Below are positions 24,222-32,572 of a stretch of DNA of 64,000 nucleotides, piece after piece. The stretch spans positions 1 through 64,000 of the forward strand of contig NZ_JAATVU010000015.1 in the NCBI RefSeq assembly GCF_013184745.1, written 5' to 3'. Made by a program: the position numbers and the translations under genes. Below the pieces are notes generated by a model. That model saw only the letters and a program-made list of their open reading frames with translations. It had not been told where the DNA came from and did no database searches. The first letter of the stretch is position 1; every line of letters begins with the position of its first letter. The DNA is from Mangrovicoccus sp. HB161399 (GTDB lineage: Bacteria > Pseudomonadota > Alphaproteobacteria > Rhodobacterales > Rhodobacteraceae).

Positions 24222-27136
24222 TCCGCCGCCGGCAGGATCCGGCGGGACTTGGCGGCCTGGGCGTTGTACTCCTCCTGCCAGTCGGTGGGACCGTTGGAGG
24301 GCAGGACCTGCACCGCGGTGACCTTGTATTCCGGGCAGTTGGTGGCCCAGTCCGAGAAGTCGGTGGTGATCACGTTGGCCTGCGTGTCCGGGTGGTGGAA
24401 GGTCGTGTAGACCACCCCCGGCATCATCCGGTCGCTGATCTGCGCGCGCAGCGTGGTTTCGCCGGAGCGCGAGGCCAGCTTGATCCAGTCGCCGTCCTTC
24501 ACGCCGCGGTTCTCGGCATCGGAGGCGTGGATTTCCAGGATGTCCTCGGGATGCCAGGCGGTGTTCTCGGTCCGCCGGGTCTGGGCGCCCACGTTGTACT
24601 GGCTGAGGATCCGCCCCGTCGTCAGCAGCAGCGGGAAGCACGGGCCGGTGCGTTCCTCGGTCGCCACGTACTCGGTGACGATGAACCGGCCCTTGCCGCG
24701 CACGAAGCCGTCGACATGCATGAGCGGCGTGCCGTCCGGGTTCGCGTCGTTGCAGGGCCACTGGACCGAGCCCTTCTCGTCCAGCATCTCGTAGGTGACA
24801 TTGGCGAAGCTCGGCGTGGTCGCCGCGATTTCCGCCATGATCTCTGACGGATGGCCGTAGTTCCAGTCGGCGCCCATCGCCTGGGCGAGCTTCTGCGTGA
24901 CCTCCCAGTCCTCGTAGCCGTTCTTCGGCGCCATCACCTTGCGCACCATGTTGATGCGGCGTTCCGCGTTGGTGAAGGTGCCGTTCTTCTCCAGGAAGGA
25001 CGAGCCCGGCAGGAAGACATGCGCGTAGTTCGCCGTTTCGTTCAGGAAGAGGTCGTGGACGATGACGCAGTCCATTGCCGCAAGGCCGGCCGCCACGTGC
25101 TTGGTGTCCGGGTCGGATTGCAGGATGTCCTCGCCCTGGCAGTAGAGGCCCTTGAACGAACCGTTCACCGCTGCGTCCAGCATGTTGGGGATGCGCAGGC
25201 CGGGCTCGGGGTCGATCTCGACGCCCCAGGCGTCCTCGAAGATCTTGCGGACCTCTGGCATCTTCACGTGGCGGTAGCCGGGCAGCTCGTGCGGGAAGGA
25301 ACCCATGTCGCACGATCCCTGCACGTTGTTCTGGCCGCGCAGCGGGTTCACGCCCACGCCCTGCCGGCCGATATTGCCGGTCAGCATGGCGAGGTTGGCG
25401 ATGCCCATCACGGTGGTGGAGCCCTGGCTGTGCTCGGTCACGCCGAGCCCGTAATAGATCGCGCCGTTGCCGCCCTGCGCGAAGAGCCGCGCTGCGTCGC
25501 GCATCTCGACGGCCGGGACGCCGGTCATGTCCTCGATCGCCTCGGGGCTGTGGCGCGGATCGGAGATGAATTCCGCGTATTCCTGGAACTCGTCCCAGTC
25601 GCAGCGCTCGCGGATGAAGGCCTCGTCATAGAGCTTCTCGGTGACGATGACATGGGCGAGGCCGGAGACCACGGCGACGTTGGTGCCCGGGCGCAGCGGC
25701 AGGTGGTGCGCGGCGCGGATATGGGCGGATTTCACCAGGTCGATGCGGCGCGGATCGATGACGATCAGCTTGGCGCCCTGGCGCAGCCGCTTCTTCAGCC
25801 GCGAGGCGAAGACCGGGTGGCCGTCGGTCGGATTGGCGCCGATGACGATGACCACATCCGTGTGCTCGACCGAGTCGAAATCCTGCGTGCCGGCCGAGGT
25901 GCCGAAGGTCTGTCCCAAGCCATAGCCTGTCGGCGAATGGCAGACGCGCGCGCAGGTATCGGTGTTGTTGTTCATGAAGACGCCGCGGGCGAGCTTCTGG
26001 ACGAGGTAGGTTTCCTCGTTGGTGCAGCGGCTGGAGGTGATCACGCCGATGGAGCGGCGGCCGTGCTTCTGCTGGATGCCCTTCAGGCGGTCCGCGGCGA
26101 AGCTCAGCGCCTCGTCCCAGCTGACCTCCCGCCACGGCTCGTCGATCGTGTCGCGGATCATCGGATTGAGGATGCGGTCCTTGTGCGAGGCGTAACCATA
26201 GGCGAAGCGGCCCTTGACGCAGCTATGGCCGCGGTTCGCCTTGCCGTGCTTCCACGGCACCATGCGCACGAGGTCGTCGCCGTTGAGTTCGGCCTTGAAG
26301 GAGCAGCCGACGCCGCAATAGGCGCAGGTGGTCACGACCGAGCGCTCCGGCGTGCCGAGTTCCCAGATCGATTTCTCCTGCAGCGTCGCGGTCGGGCAGG
26401 CCTGCACGCAGGCGCCGCAGCTGACGCAGTCCGAGGACAGGAAGTTGTCCGAGGCGGCGCCGGCCGAGACCCGGCTGTCGAAGCCGCGGCCCTCGATGGT
26501 CAGCGCGAAGGTGCCCTGCACCTCTTCGCAGGCGCGGACGCAGCGCGAGCAGACGATGCATTTCGACGGGTCGTAGGTGAAATACGGGTTCGACTCGTCC
26601 TTGGCGATGTAGCGGAAGTTGCCCGGTCCGTCGCGGCGGTCGGCATCGGCCTTGCTGAGCGCGCCGGTCCCGGTCGGGTCGAAATGGTTCTGGCCGCTCT
26701 CGTAGCGCACGTCGCGCAGGCCGACCATGCCGGCCATGTCCTGCAGCTCGCAATCGCCGTTCGCGGCGCAGGTGAGGCAGTCCAGCGGGTGGTCGGAGAT
26801 GTAGAGCTCCATCACCCCCTTGCGGATCTTCTTCACCTTGGCGCTCTGCGTGTGGACCTTCATCCCCGGCGCGACCGGGGTGGTGCACGACGCCGGCGTG
26901 CCGCGGCGGCCCTCGATCTCCACGACGCAGAGGCGGCAGGAGCCGAAGGCCTCGACGCTGTCGGTGGCGCAGAGCTTCGGAATCTTCAGGCCGGCCAGCA
27001 TCGCGGCGCGCATCACCGAGGTATGTTCGGGCACCGTGACCTCGACCCCGTCGATGGTCAGCGTCACCGGCTTGCCTTCGCGGGCGGGCGTGCCGAGATC
27101 GGCATCGGTATCCCACGGAATGATGAAATCCTTCAT
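24218..27136 (-). CDS. fdsA: NAD-dependent formate dehydrogenase alpha (molybdenum) subunit
   Basis: 972 residues. The catalytic subunit oxidises formate to CO2 and feeds electrons via FdsB to NAD+. The N-terminal NuoG-like part has a [2Fe-2S] site (Cys56, 67, 70, 84), then HPLDCLTCAANGDC, and two 4Fe-4S motifs (CIVCSRCVRAC; CVSCGACVQAC). The molybdopterin domain has its own cluster (CAYCGVGC) and the Mo-ligand Cys399 next to His400 in TDTCARVCHSPTG. Cys, not selenocysteine, is encoded. ATGA overlaps join it to fdsB and fdhD. The enzyme is cytoplasmic, without a Tat signal. Confidence 0.97.
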   Translation of the reverse strand: MKDFIIPWDTDADLGTPAREGKPVTLTIDGVEVTVPEHTSVMRAAMLAGLKIPKLCATDSVEAFGSCRLCVVEIEGRRGTPASCTTPVAPGMKVHTQSAKVKKIRKGVMELYISDHPLDCLTCAANGDCELQDMAGMVGLRDVRYESGQNHFDPTGTGALSKADADRRDGPGNFRYIAKDESNPYFTYDPSKCIVCSRCVRACEEVQGTFALTIEGRGFDSRVSAGAASDNFLSSDCVSCGACVQACPTATLQEKSIWELGTPERSVVTTCAYCGVGCSFKAELNGDDLVRMVPWKHGKANRGHSCVKGRFAYGYASHKDRILNPMIRDTIDEPWREVSWDEALSFAADRLKGIQQKHGRRSIGVITSSRCTNEETYLVQKLARGVFMNNNTDTCARVCHSPTGYGLGQTFGTSAGTQDFDSVEHTDVVIVIGANPTDGHPVFASRLKKRLRQGAKLIVIDPRRIDLVKSAHIRAAHHLPLRPGTNVAVVSGLAHVIVTEKLYDEAFIRERCDWDEFQEYAEFISDPRHSPEAIEDMTGVPAVEMRDAARLFAQGGNGAIYYGLGVTEHSQGSTTVMGIANLAMLTGNIGRQGVGVNPLRGQNNVQGSCDMGSFPHELPGYRHVKMPEVRKIFEDAWGVEIDPEPGLRIPNMLDAAVNGSFKGLYCQGEDILQSDPDTKHVAAGLAAMDCVIVHDLFLNETANYAHVFLPGSSFLEKNGTFTNAERRINMVRKVMAPKNGYEDWEVTQKLAQAMGADWNYGHPSEIMAEIAATTPSFANVTYEMLDEKGSVQWPCNDANPDGTPLMHVDGFVRGKGRFIVTEYVATEERTGPCFPLLLTTGRILSQYNVGAQTRRTENTAWHPEDILEIHASDAENRGVKDGDWIKLASRSGETTLRAQISDRMMPGVVYTTFHHPDTQANVITTDFSDWATNCPEYKVTAVQVLPSNGPTDWQEEYNAQAAKSRRILPAAE

Positions 27137-28656
27137 TCGGCTGCCTCCTTGGCGGTGGTGGCGAAGTCTTCGGGGAACTGCTTCAGCGCGGACATGACGG
27201 GGAAGGGGGTGAAGCCGCCGAGCGCGCAGAGCGAGCCGTCCTTCATGGTCTCGCAGAGATCGGTCAGGAGCGGGATGGCCGAGGCGTCGCCGCGGGCGAT
27301 CCGGTCGATGGTCTCGACGCCGCGCACGGCGCCGATCCGGCAGGGGGTGCATTTCCCGCAGCTTTCCACCGCACAGAATTCCATCGCGAAGCGCGCCATG
27401 CCCAGCATGTTGGCGGTGTCGTCGAAGACCACGATCCCGGCATGGCCGATCAGCGCTTCCTTGCGGTCGAATTCCTCGTAGCCGAAGGGCGTGTCGAATT
27501 TCTCGGGGGCCAGATAGGCGCCGAGCGGGCCGCCGACCTGCACTGCCTTGACCGGGCGGCCTGAGGCCGTGCCGCCGGCGATGTCGTTGACCAGCTCGCC
27601 CAGCGGCATGCCGAAGGCGGTCTCGAACAGGCCGCCGCGCTTGACGTTGCCAGCGATCTGGATCGGCATCGTGCCCTTGGAGCGGCCGAGCCCGAAATCG
27701 GCGTAGAACTGCGCGCCCTTCTCGAAGATCACCGGCACGGTGGCGAGCGACAGCACGTTGTTGACGACGGTCGGGCGGCCCATGAAACCCTCGAGCGCCG
27801 GAAGCGGCGGCTTGGCGCGGACGACGCCGCGCTTGCCTTCCAGCGAGTTCAGGAGTGAGGTCTCCTCGCCGCAGACATAGGCGCCGGCGCCGACGCGCAG
27901 TTCCAGGTCGAAGGCGGGGCCTTCGCCCATCACCTTGGCGCCGAGGATCCCGGCCTTCTGCGCGGCGGCGATGGCCGCGCGCATGATGGCGTTGGCCTGC
28001 GGGTATTCGGAGCGCGAATAGATGTAGCCCTTGGTTGCGCCGGTCGCGAGACCGGCGATGATCATGCCCTCGATCAGGGTGAAGGGGTCGCCTTCCATGA
28101 TCATCCGGTCGGCGAAGGTGCCGCTGTCACCCTCGTCGGCATTGCAGACGATGTATTTCTGGTCCGCATGCGCGAGCCGCACCGTGTCCCACTTGATGCC
28201 GGTCGGGAAGCCCGCGCCGCCGCGGCCGCGCAGGCCGGACAGCTTGACCTCGTCGACGATCGCTTCGCCGGACATCCCCAGCGCGCGGCGCAGGCCGACG
28301 AGGCCGCCATGGGCTTCGTAATCGGCCAGGCCGAGCGGATCGGTGATGCCGCAGCGGGCGAAGGTCAGGCGGGTCTGCTTCGCCATCCAGGGCAGCTCTT
28401 CGACCAGCCCCAGCGATTTCCGGCCATCGCCGTCGAAGACTTGGCCTGCCTCGGAGGGCAGGAGCGGGCCGAAGCCCTTGCGGCCCTCGGGGGTTTCGAT
28501 CTCCACGAGCGGCTCCAGCCAGACCATGCCGCGGGTGCCGTTGCGGACGATCTCGGCCTCGATGCCGCGCTTGGCGGCTTCGGCGGCGACGGCCTCGGCC
28601 ACCGCATCTGCGCCGAGCGCGCGGGCGGCGCTGTCGAGGGGAACGTAGATCTTCAT
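27133..28656 (-). CDS. fdsB: NAD-dependent formate dehydrogenase beta subunit (NuoF-like)
   Basis: 507 residues. A short N-terminal thioredoxin-like [2Fe-2S]-type region precedes a NuoF-like core with FMN/NAD sites (LSGLRGRGGAGFPTGIKWD, AGAYVCGEETSLLNSLEG) and a C-terminal 4Fe-4S motif (ESCGKCTPCRIGAVRG, with the fourth Cys in TDLCETMKDGSLCALG). The N-terminal region lacks an obvious four-cysteine set, so its cluster may be absent. It transfers electrons from FdsA/FdsG to NAD+. It overlaps fdsG and fdsA by 4 bases each. Confidence 0.96.
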   Translation of the reverse strand: MKIYVPLDSAARALGADAVAEAVAAEAAKRGIEAEIVRNGTRGMVWLEPLVEIETPEGRKGFGPLLPSEAGQVFDGDGRKSLGLVEELPWMAKQTRLTFARCGITDPLGLADYEAHGGLVGLRRALGMSGEAIVDEVKLSGLRGRGGAGFPTGIKWDTVRLAHADQKYIVCNADEGDSGTFADRMIMEGDPFTLIEGMIIAGLATGATKGYIYSRSEYPQANAIMRAAIAAAQKAGILGAKVMGEGPAFDLELRVGAGAYVCGEETSLLNSLEGKRGVVRAKPPLPALEGFMGRPTVVNNVLSLATVPVIFEKGAQFYADFGLGRSKGTMPIQIAGNVKRGGLFETAFGMPLGELVNDIAGGTASGRPVKAVQVGGPLGAYLAPEKFDTPFGYEEFDRKEALIGHAGIVVFDDTANMLGMARFAMEFCAVESCGKCTPCRIGAVRGVETIDRIARGDASAIPLLTDLCETMKDGSLCALGGFTPFPVMSALKQFPEDFATTAKEAAE

Positions 28657-29129
28657 GCCCCGGCCTCCTTCAGGATGGCGTCCATCTTCTCGCCGTCCAC
28701 GCGGCCATGCAGCGTTTCGCCGACCATGACGGCGGGCGCGCAGGCGCAGAGTCCGAGGCAGTAGACCGGCTCGACCGTGACATTGCCGTTCGGCGTGGTG
28801 CCGTGCCAGGCGAGGCCCAGCTTGGCCAGCGTCGCGTCGGCCAGCGCGTTGGCGCCCATCGACTGGCAGGCCTCGGCGCGGCAGATCTTCACGACATGGC
28901 GGCCCGCGGGGACTTTCCGGAAGTCATGGTAGAAGGACATGACGCCATGCACTTCGGCGCGGGTGATGTTCAGCGCATCGGCAATCGGCTGGATCGCGGA
29001 GTCCGGCACATGGCCGTAGGTTTCCTGCAGCGCATGGAAGATCGGCAGCAGCGGACCTTCCAGGTGAAGCTGCGCGTGGATCAGCGATTCAATCTCTTCT
29101 GCGGTCGGCTGCGGGAAATCCCGTGGCAT
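28653..29129 (-). CDS. fdsG: NAD-dependent formate dehydrogenase gamma subunit (NuoE-like)
   Basis: 158 residues. The thioredoxin-like [2Fe-2S] domain of NuoE type has ligands in CRAEAC and CLGLC. The N-terminal helical bundle includes LPIFHALQETYGHVPD and ITRAEVHGVMSFYHDF. It is first in the minus-strand order fdsG-fdsB-fdsA-fdhD-fdsD. The start codon at 29129 has CTGGAGGACTGC just upstream. The 277-base gap upstream, up to coaBC, holds the presumed promoter and a 17-bp imperfect palindrome. Confidence 0.95.
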   Translation of the reverse strand: MPRDFPQPTAEEIESLIHAQLHLEGPLLPIFHALQETYGHVPDSAIQPIADALNITRAEVHGVMSFYHDFRKVPAGRHVVKICRAEACQSMGANALADATLAKLGLAWHGTTPNGNVTVEPVYCLGLCACAPAVMVGETLHGRVDGEKMDAILKEAGA

Positions 29130-29205
29130 GCAGTCCTCCAGGTCGGTTTTTGCGGCATCCTGAGAACAAGAGGATTAAGAAATCAATATGGGCTTTCCGT
29201 CGCTT

Positions 29206-29222
29206 GATTGGAATTTCCTATC
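29206..29222 (-). promoter_or_regulatory. Candidate LysR-type operator upstream of fdsG
   Basis: GATTGGAATTTCCTATC is a 17-bp dyad with one mismatched pair and contains a T-N11-A core. It lies 77 bases before the fdsG start. Known fds operons are often controlled by the LysR regulator FdsR, but no such gene is in this window. The assignment is inference. The remaining gap shows no gene. Confidence 0.35.
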
Positions 29223-29406
29223 AGCGGGGGCGGCACCTCCGCGGCTCCCGGCGGGCCGGGCGGCCGCAGGTCCTTGAGATGCAGGAGCTTTCGAGCCGCG
29301 CGGCGCGGAAAATCGGGATCCGACCGGGCAACGCAGCCGAAGGCACATCCTCGCTGCATAGTTTACAGGAGGTTTATGCTTGCCGCAACGGCAGCGCGTG
29401 GCCGGG

Positions 29407-30609
29407 TCAGTCCGCGGCCAGGGCCTGCGCGATGCGCAGGGCGAGGCGGCGGGCAACCTCGTCCTTGCCCATGCGCGGCCAGTCCTCGGCGCCGTCCGCG
29501 GTGATCAGCGTCACGGCGTTCTCGCTGCCGCCCATGATGCCGGTCGCGGGCGAGACGTCATTGGCGAGGATCCAGTCGCAGCCCTTGCGCGCCCGCTTGG
29601 CGGTGGCATTGGCGATCACGTCGTCGGTCTCGGCGGCAAAGCCCACGACCAGCGGCGGGCGGCCCTCGGCCAGCTGCGAGACGGTCTTCAGGATGTCGGG
29701 GTTCTCGGCGAATTCCAGCGCGGGGGCCCTGCCCGTGCCATCCTTCTTCATCTTCGAGCCGCTGGCATTCTCGACCCGCCAGTCGGCCACCGCGGCGGCG
29801 AAGACGGCGGCATCGGCTGGCAGGGCGGCGAGGGCGGCATCGCGCATCTCGCGCGCGGTCTCCACCCGGACCAGTTCCACGCCCGCGGGCGGCGGCACTT
29901 CGCCGGGGCCGGTGACGAAGCGCACATGCGCGCCCAGGTCGCGCAGCGCGCGGGCAATGGCGACGCCCTGCGCGCCGGAGGAGCGGTTGGCGATGTAGCG
30001 CACCGGGTCGATCGGCTCGTGCGTCGGACCGGAGGTGACCAGCACCGTCTTCCCGGCCAGCGGCTTCGGTCCGAGCGCGGCGTCGATGGCCGCGAGGATC
30101 GCGGCCGGCTCGGCCATCCGGCCGGGGCCGTATTCGCCGCAGGCCATCTCACCCGACTCCGGTCCGGCGATGGCGATGCCGTCTGCGGCCAGCGTGGCGA
30201 GGTTCCTCTGCGTGGCGGGATGCTCCCACATCCGGACATTCATCGCGGGTGCGATCAGCACCGGCGTGTCGGTCGCCAGCAGCAGCGTCGTCGCGAGGTC
30301 GTCGGCGATCCCCTGTGCCATGCGCGCCATCAGGTTGGCGGTGGCGGGCGCGACGACCACCAGATCGGCGACGCGGCTGAGCTGGATATGGCCCATCTCC
30401 GCCTCGGAGGTCAGGTCGAACAGCTCGGCATGCACCGCCTCTCCGGCCAGGGCCGAGACCGAAAGCGGCGTCACGAACTCGCCCGCCGCGGCGGTCATCA
30501 CCGGCGTCACCGCTGCCCCTGCCTTGCGGCAGAGCCGGATGAGTTCCAGCACCTTGTAGGCGGCGATGCCGCCGCCGATGATCAGGAGAATGCGCTTGCC
30601 TGCCAGCAT
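29407..30609 (-). CDS. coaBC: Bifunctional phosphopantothenoylcysteine decarboxylase / phosphopantothenate-cysteine ligase
   Basis: 400 residues. The N-terminal CoaC flavoprotein half has GGGIAAYKVLELIRL, the substrate motif PAMNVRMWEHPATQRN and the active-site Cys in ESGEMACGEYGPGRM. The C-terminal CoaB half has VTSGPTHEPIDPVRYIAN, RSSGAQGVAIA, AAVADWRV and KKDG. It makes 4'-phosphopantetheine from phosphopantothenate, Cys and CTP. ATG 30609 starts MLAGKRILLIIGGG, and no closer alternative exists. A 9-bp hairpin covers the only purine-rich Shine-Dalgarno candidate. Confidence 0.95.
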   Translation of the reverse strand: MLAGKRILLIIGGGIAAYKVLELIRLCRKAGAAVTPVMTAAAGEFVTPLSVSALAGEAVHAELFDLTSEAEMGHIQLSRVADLVVVAPATANLMARMAQGIADDLATTLLLATDTPVLIAPAMNVRMWEHPATQRNLATLAADGIAIAGPESGEMACGEYGPGRMAEPAAILAAIDAALGPKPLAGKTVLVTSGPTHEPIDPVRYIANRSSGAQGVAIARALRDLGAHVRFVTGPGEVPPPAGVELVRVETAREMRDAALAALPADAAVFAAAVADWRVENASGSKMKKDGTGRAPALEFAENPDILKTVSQLAEGRPPLVVGFAAETDDVIANATAKRARKGCDWILANDVSPATGIMGGSENAVTLITADGAEDWPRMGKDEVARRLALRIAQALAAD

Positions 30610-30620
30610 CTTGAGAATGT

Positions 30621-30643
30621 CCCCCGGGAACCGGTCCCGGGGG
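30621..30643 (-). promoter_or_regulatory. 5'-UTR hairpin over the coaBC ribosome-binding site
   Basis: CCCCCGGGA (30621-30629) and TCCCGGGGG (30635-30643) make a perfect 9-bp stem with a five-base loop, ending 11 bases before the coaBC start. In the mRNA the 3' arm contains GGGGG of GGGGGAC, the only Shine-Dalgarno-like run before the ATG. It could damp translation or be a processing or regulatory element. Confidence 0.45.
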
Positions 30644-30823
30644 CATCTAAGGGCAGGACGGGACCGGACACAATGGCTGCCTCTGCCGCGGATACGCGTC
30701 CGGAGGGACCCCGCGGGGCCGCTCCTCACTCGTTACAGGTGGTATGGTAGCTGTAATTTTCCCTGAGTCACCAGGATGGATCGCATATCCGGCATGCAGA
30801 ATTTTCATTCATATCGACGGCAT

Positions 30824-31627
30824 CTACCGGAACGCCGCGCAGGGATCGCCGCGGGGTGCCGGTTCGGTCGCGATCTGCACGTCGAACCTGTCGCCGGGGT
30901 CCTCTTCGCCGTGCTCGGAGAGCGCGATGGCTGCCACCCGGACATCCGGCGCGGCGGCGGCCAGCGCGGCGGGCATGCCCCAGTCGCGGCGCACATGGCC
31001 CCGACCGGCAATCACCACCACCGGCGCGCCATAGCGCTCCAGCGCGTCCAGGGCGGTGCGGGCGAAGGCGGCATCGCGCAGCCGCTGGGCCTCGACCATT
31101 CCCGGCAGCATCTCCTCGGGCAGGGCGCCGCAATGCGCGTCGCGCTGCAGGCCGAGCCGGTCCTCCAGCTGGGTAGCAGGCAGGTCCGCGGCCAGGCCGT
31201 AGCGCAACGCCCCGTCGCCGAAGGCGGCGGCGGCGCCGCCGGAGATGGCGGCGCGCAACGTCTCGCGCGGCAGCGCGGCGCCCAGCACGGCAGCCTCGGG
31301 CGCGGCGGTGAAGATCGGGTAGTACATCGCGAAATCCGGCCAGCCCGATCCGTCCCAGCCGAGCGCCGCGCGCATCGACGGCTCCGACCGGTCCGCCAGC
31401 CCGTCAAGCGCGGCCGCCTGTTCGGGCGACAGCATCTCGAAGACCAGCGCCCTGGGCGCCAGTTCGGCGGTGAATTCCGCCTGAAGCCGGTGATGCGCGG
31501 GATTGTCGTGGGTCTCGCCCAGCAGCACGATCTGCGCGCCGCGGGCAGGTTCGGGGAGGGACTCCGCCCCGGCCGGGACGGCCAGGAGGGACAGGCAGAG
31601 CAGGAGCGTCCGGCCGGACGCCCTCAG
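30824..31627 (-). CDS. ChaN-family (iron-regulated lipoprotein-like) protein, probable CTG start
   Basis: About 267 residues. ChaN/DUF399 features are QIVLLGETHDNPAHHRLQAE, RALVFEMLSPEQAAAL and VVVIAGRGHVRRDWGMP. Homologues bind heme and take part in iron acquisition. The N-terminus LRASGRTLLLCLSLLAVPAGA is a good signal peptide without a lipobox Cys, but no ATG, GTG or TTG lies in frame near it. The best candidate is CTG at 31627, which overlaps the rpoH stop as CTGA. The start is therefore uncertain. A sequence error or loss of the start is possible. Confidence 0.72.
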   Translation of the reverse strand: MRASGRTLLLCLSLLAVPAGAESLPEPARGAQIVLLGETHDNPAHHRLQAEFTAELAPRALVFEMLSPEQAAALDGLADRSEPSMRAALGWDGSGWPDFAMYYPIFTAAPEAAVLGAALPRETLRAAISGGAAAAFGDGALRYGLAADLPATQLEDRLGLQRDAHCGALPEEMLPGMVEAQRLRDAAFARTALDALERYGAPVVVIAGRGHVRRDWGMPAALAAAAPDVRVAAIALSEHGEEDPGDRFDVQIATEPAPRGDPCAAFR

Positions 31628-32502
31628 AGGAAGTCGGCCAGCACCACGTTGCGGGATTCCAGCGTGCGGCGCATCTTGGTGAAGGCCGCCGCCTCCAGCT
31701 GGCGCACGCGTTCCTTCGACAGGCCCAGCTCCTGGCCGAGGCTCTCCAGCGTCCGCGTGTCCTCGCGCAGCTTGCGTTCGCGGATGATGAAGCGTTCCCG
31801 CTCGTTCAGCGCCTCCATCGCCACGCCCAGATAGTCGCGCAGATGCGCCGCGTCGTGCTCCAGCTCCACCTGATGCGAGGACTGGCTGCCCTCGTCCTCC
31901 AGCGTGTCGATCCATTCGCGCCCGTCCTCGTCGCTGGACTGGGTGGCGTTCAGCGAGAAATCCGAACCCGAGAGCCGCCCCTCCATCATCTCGACATCCT
32001 GCAGGGGAACGCCGACCTCGGTGGCGATCATATGGCGCAGCTGGTGGCTGTCCAGCATCTCGCCGCGGGCCTCGGCCTCGCGCTCCAGCCGCGCCTGGAC
32101 CCGGCGGAGGTTGAAGAACAGGGATTTCTGCGACGAGGTGGAGCCGGTGCGCACCATCGACCAGTTGCGCATCACGTAATCCTGAATGGAGGCCTTGATC
32201 CACCAGACCGCGTAGGTGGAGAACCGGACGCCGCGGTCGGGGTCGAACTTGTCTGCCGCCTTCATCAGGCCGAGGCTGGCCTCCTGGATGAGGTCGTTCA
32301 TCGGCGCGCCGTAGCGCCGGAACTTGGACGCCATCGAGATCGCCAGCCGCATGTAGGCGGTGATCAGCCGGTGCAGCGCCCGTTCGTCGCGCTGGTCGCG
32401 CCAGGCGTATGCGAGTTTGAGTTCGGTTTCCGCATCCAGTAATTCCGCTTTCATCGCGTGGCGCGACAAGGTCTGGTCAGTTGCGATAGCATCAAGGGCC
32501 AT
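31624..32502 (-). CDS. rpoH2: RNA polymerase sigma-32 family factor, RpoHII-like
   Basis: 292 residues. Region 2 reads AYMRLAISMASKFRRYG, NDLIQEASLGLMKAADKFDP and RFSTYAVWWIKASIQDYVMR, with the RpoH box SSQKSLFFNLRR. Region 4 reads LNERERFIIRERKL, LGLSKERVRQLEAAAFTKMR. The N-terminus (MKAELLDAETELKLAYAWRDQRDERALH) fits the second RpoH paralogue of Rhodobacter (RpoHII, oxidative/singlet-oxygen stress) better than RpoHI. That paralogue call is from memory of those proteins. It shares its 3' end with the ChaN gene and is divergent from cobU. Confidence 0.9.
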   Translation of the reverse strand: MALDAIATDQTLSRHAMKAELLDAETELKLAYAWRDQRDERALHRLITAYMRLAISMASKFRRYGAPMNDLIQEASLGLMKAADKFDPDRGVRFSTYAVWWIKASIQDYVMRNWSMVRTGSTSSQKSLFFNLRRVQARLEREAEARGEMLDSHQLRHMIATEVGVPLQDVEMMEGRLSGSDFSLNATQSSDEDGREWIDTLEDEGSQSSHQVELEHDAAHLRDYLGVAMEALNERERFIIRERKLREDTRTLESLGQELGLSKERVRQLEAAAFTKMRRTLESRNVVLADFL

Positions 32503-32527
32503 GGGGTCCGGTCTCCTCTTGTCATCA

Positions 32528-32557
32528 CAACTACGCGCGAGACCCCGTTTTGGTTCA
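32528..32557 (-). promoter_or_regulatory. Candidate ECF sigma (RpoE-type) promoter for rpoH2
   Basis: On the minus strand, TGAACC is separated by 18 bases from TAGTTG, 26 bases before the rpoH2 start. The spacing and GAAC-type -35 resemble RpoE/ChrR-dependent promoters of Rhodobacter, where RpoHII is an RpoE target. The match is loose and has not been tested against a matrix. Confidence 0.35.
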
Positions 32558-32572
32558 GCCCCGGAGGAAAAA

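Noticed and set aside
24851-27481. Plus-strand open frame of 876 codons opposite fdsA/fdsB
   Set aside because: Shadow of the formate dehydrogenase genes. No domains, and compositional bias is typical of antisense frames.
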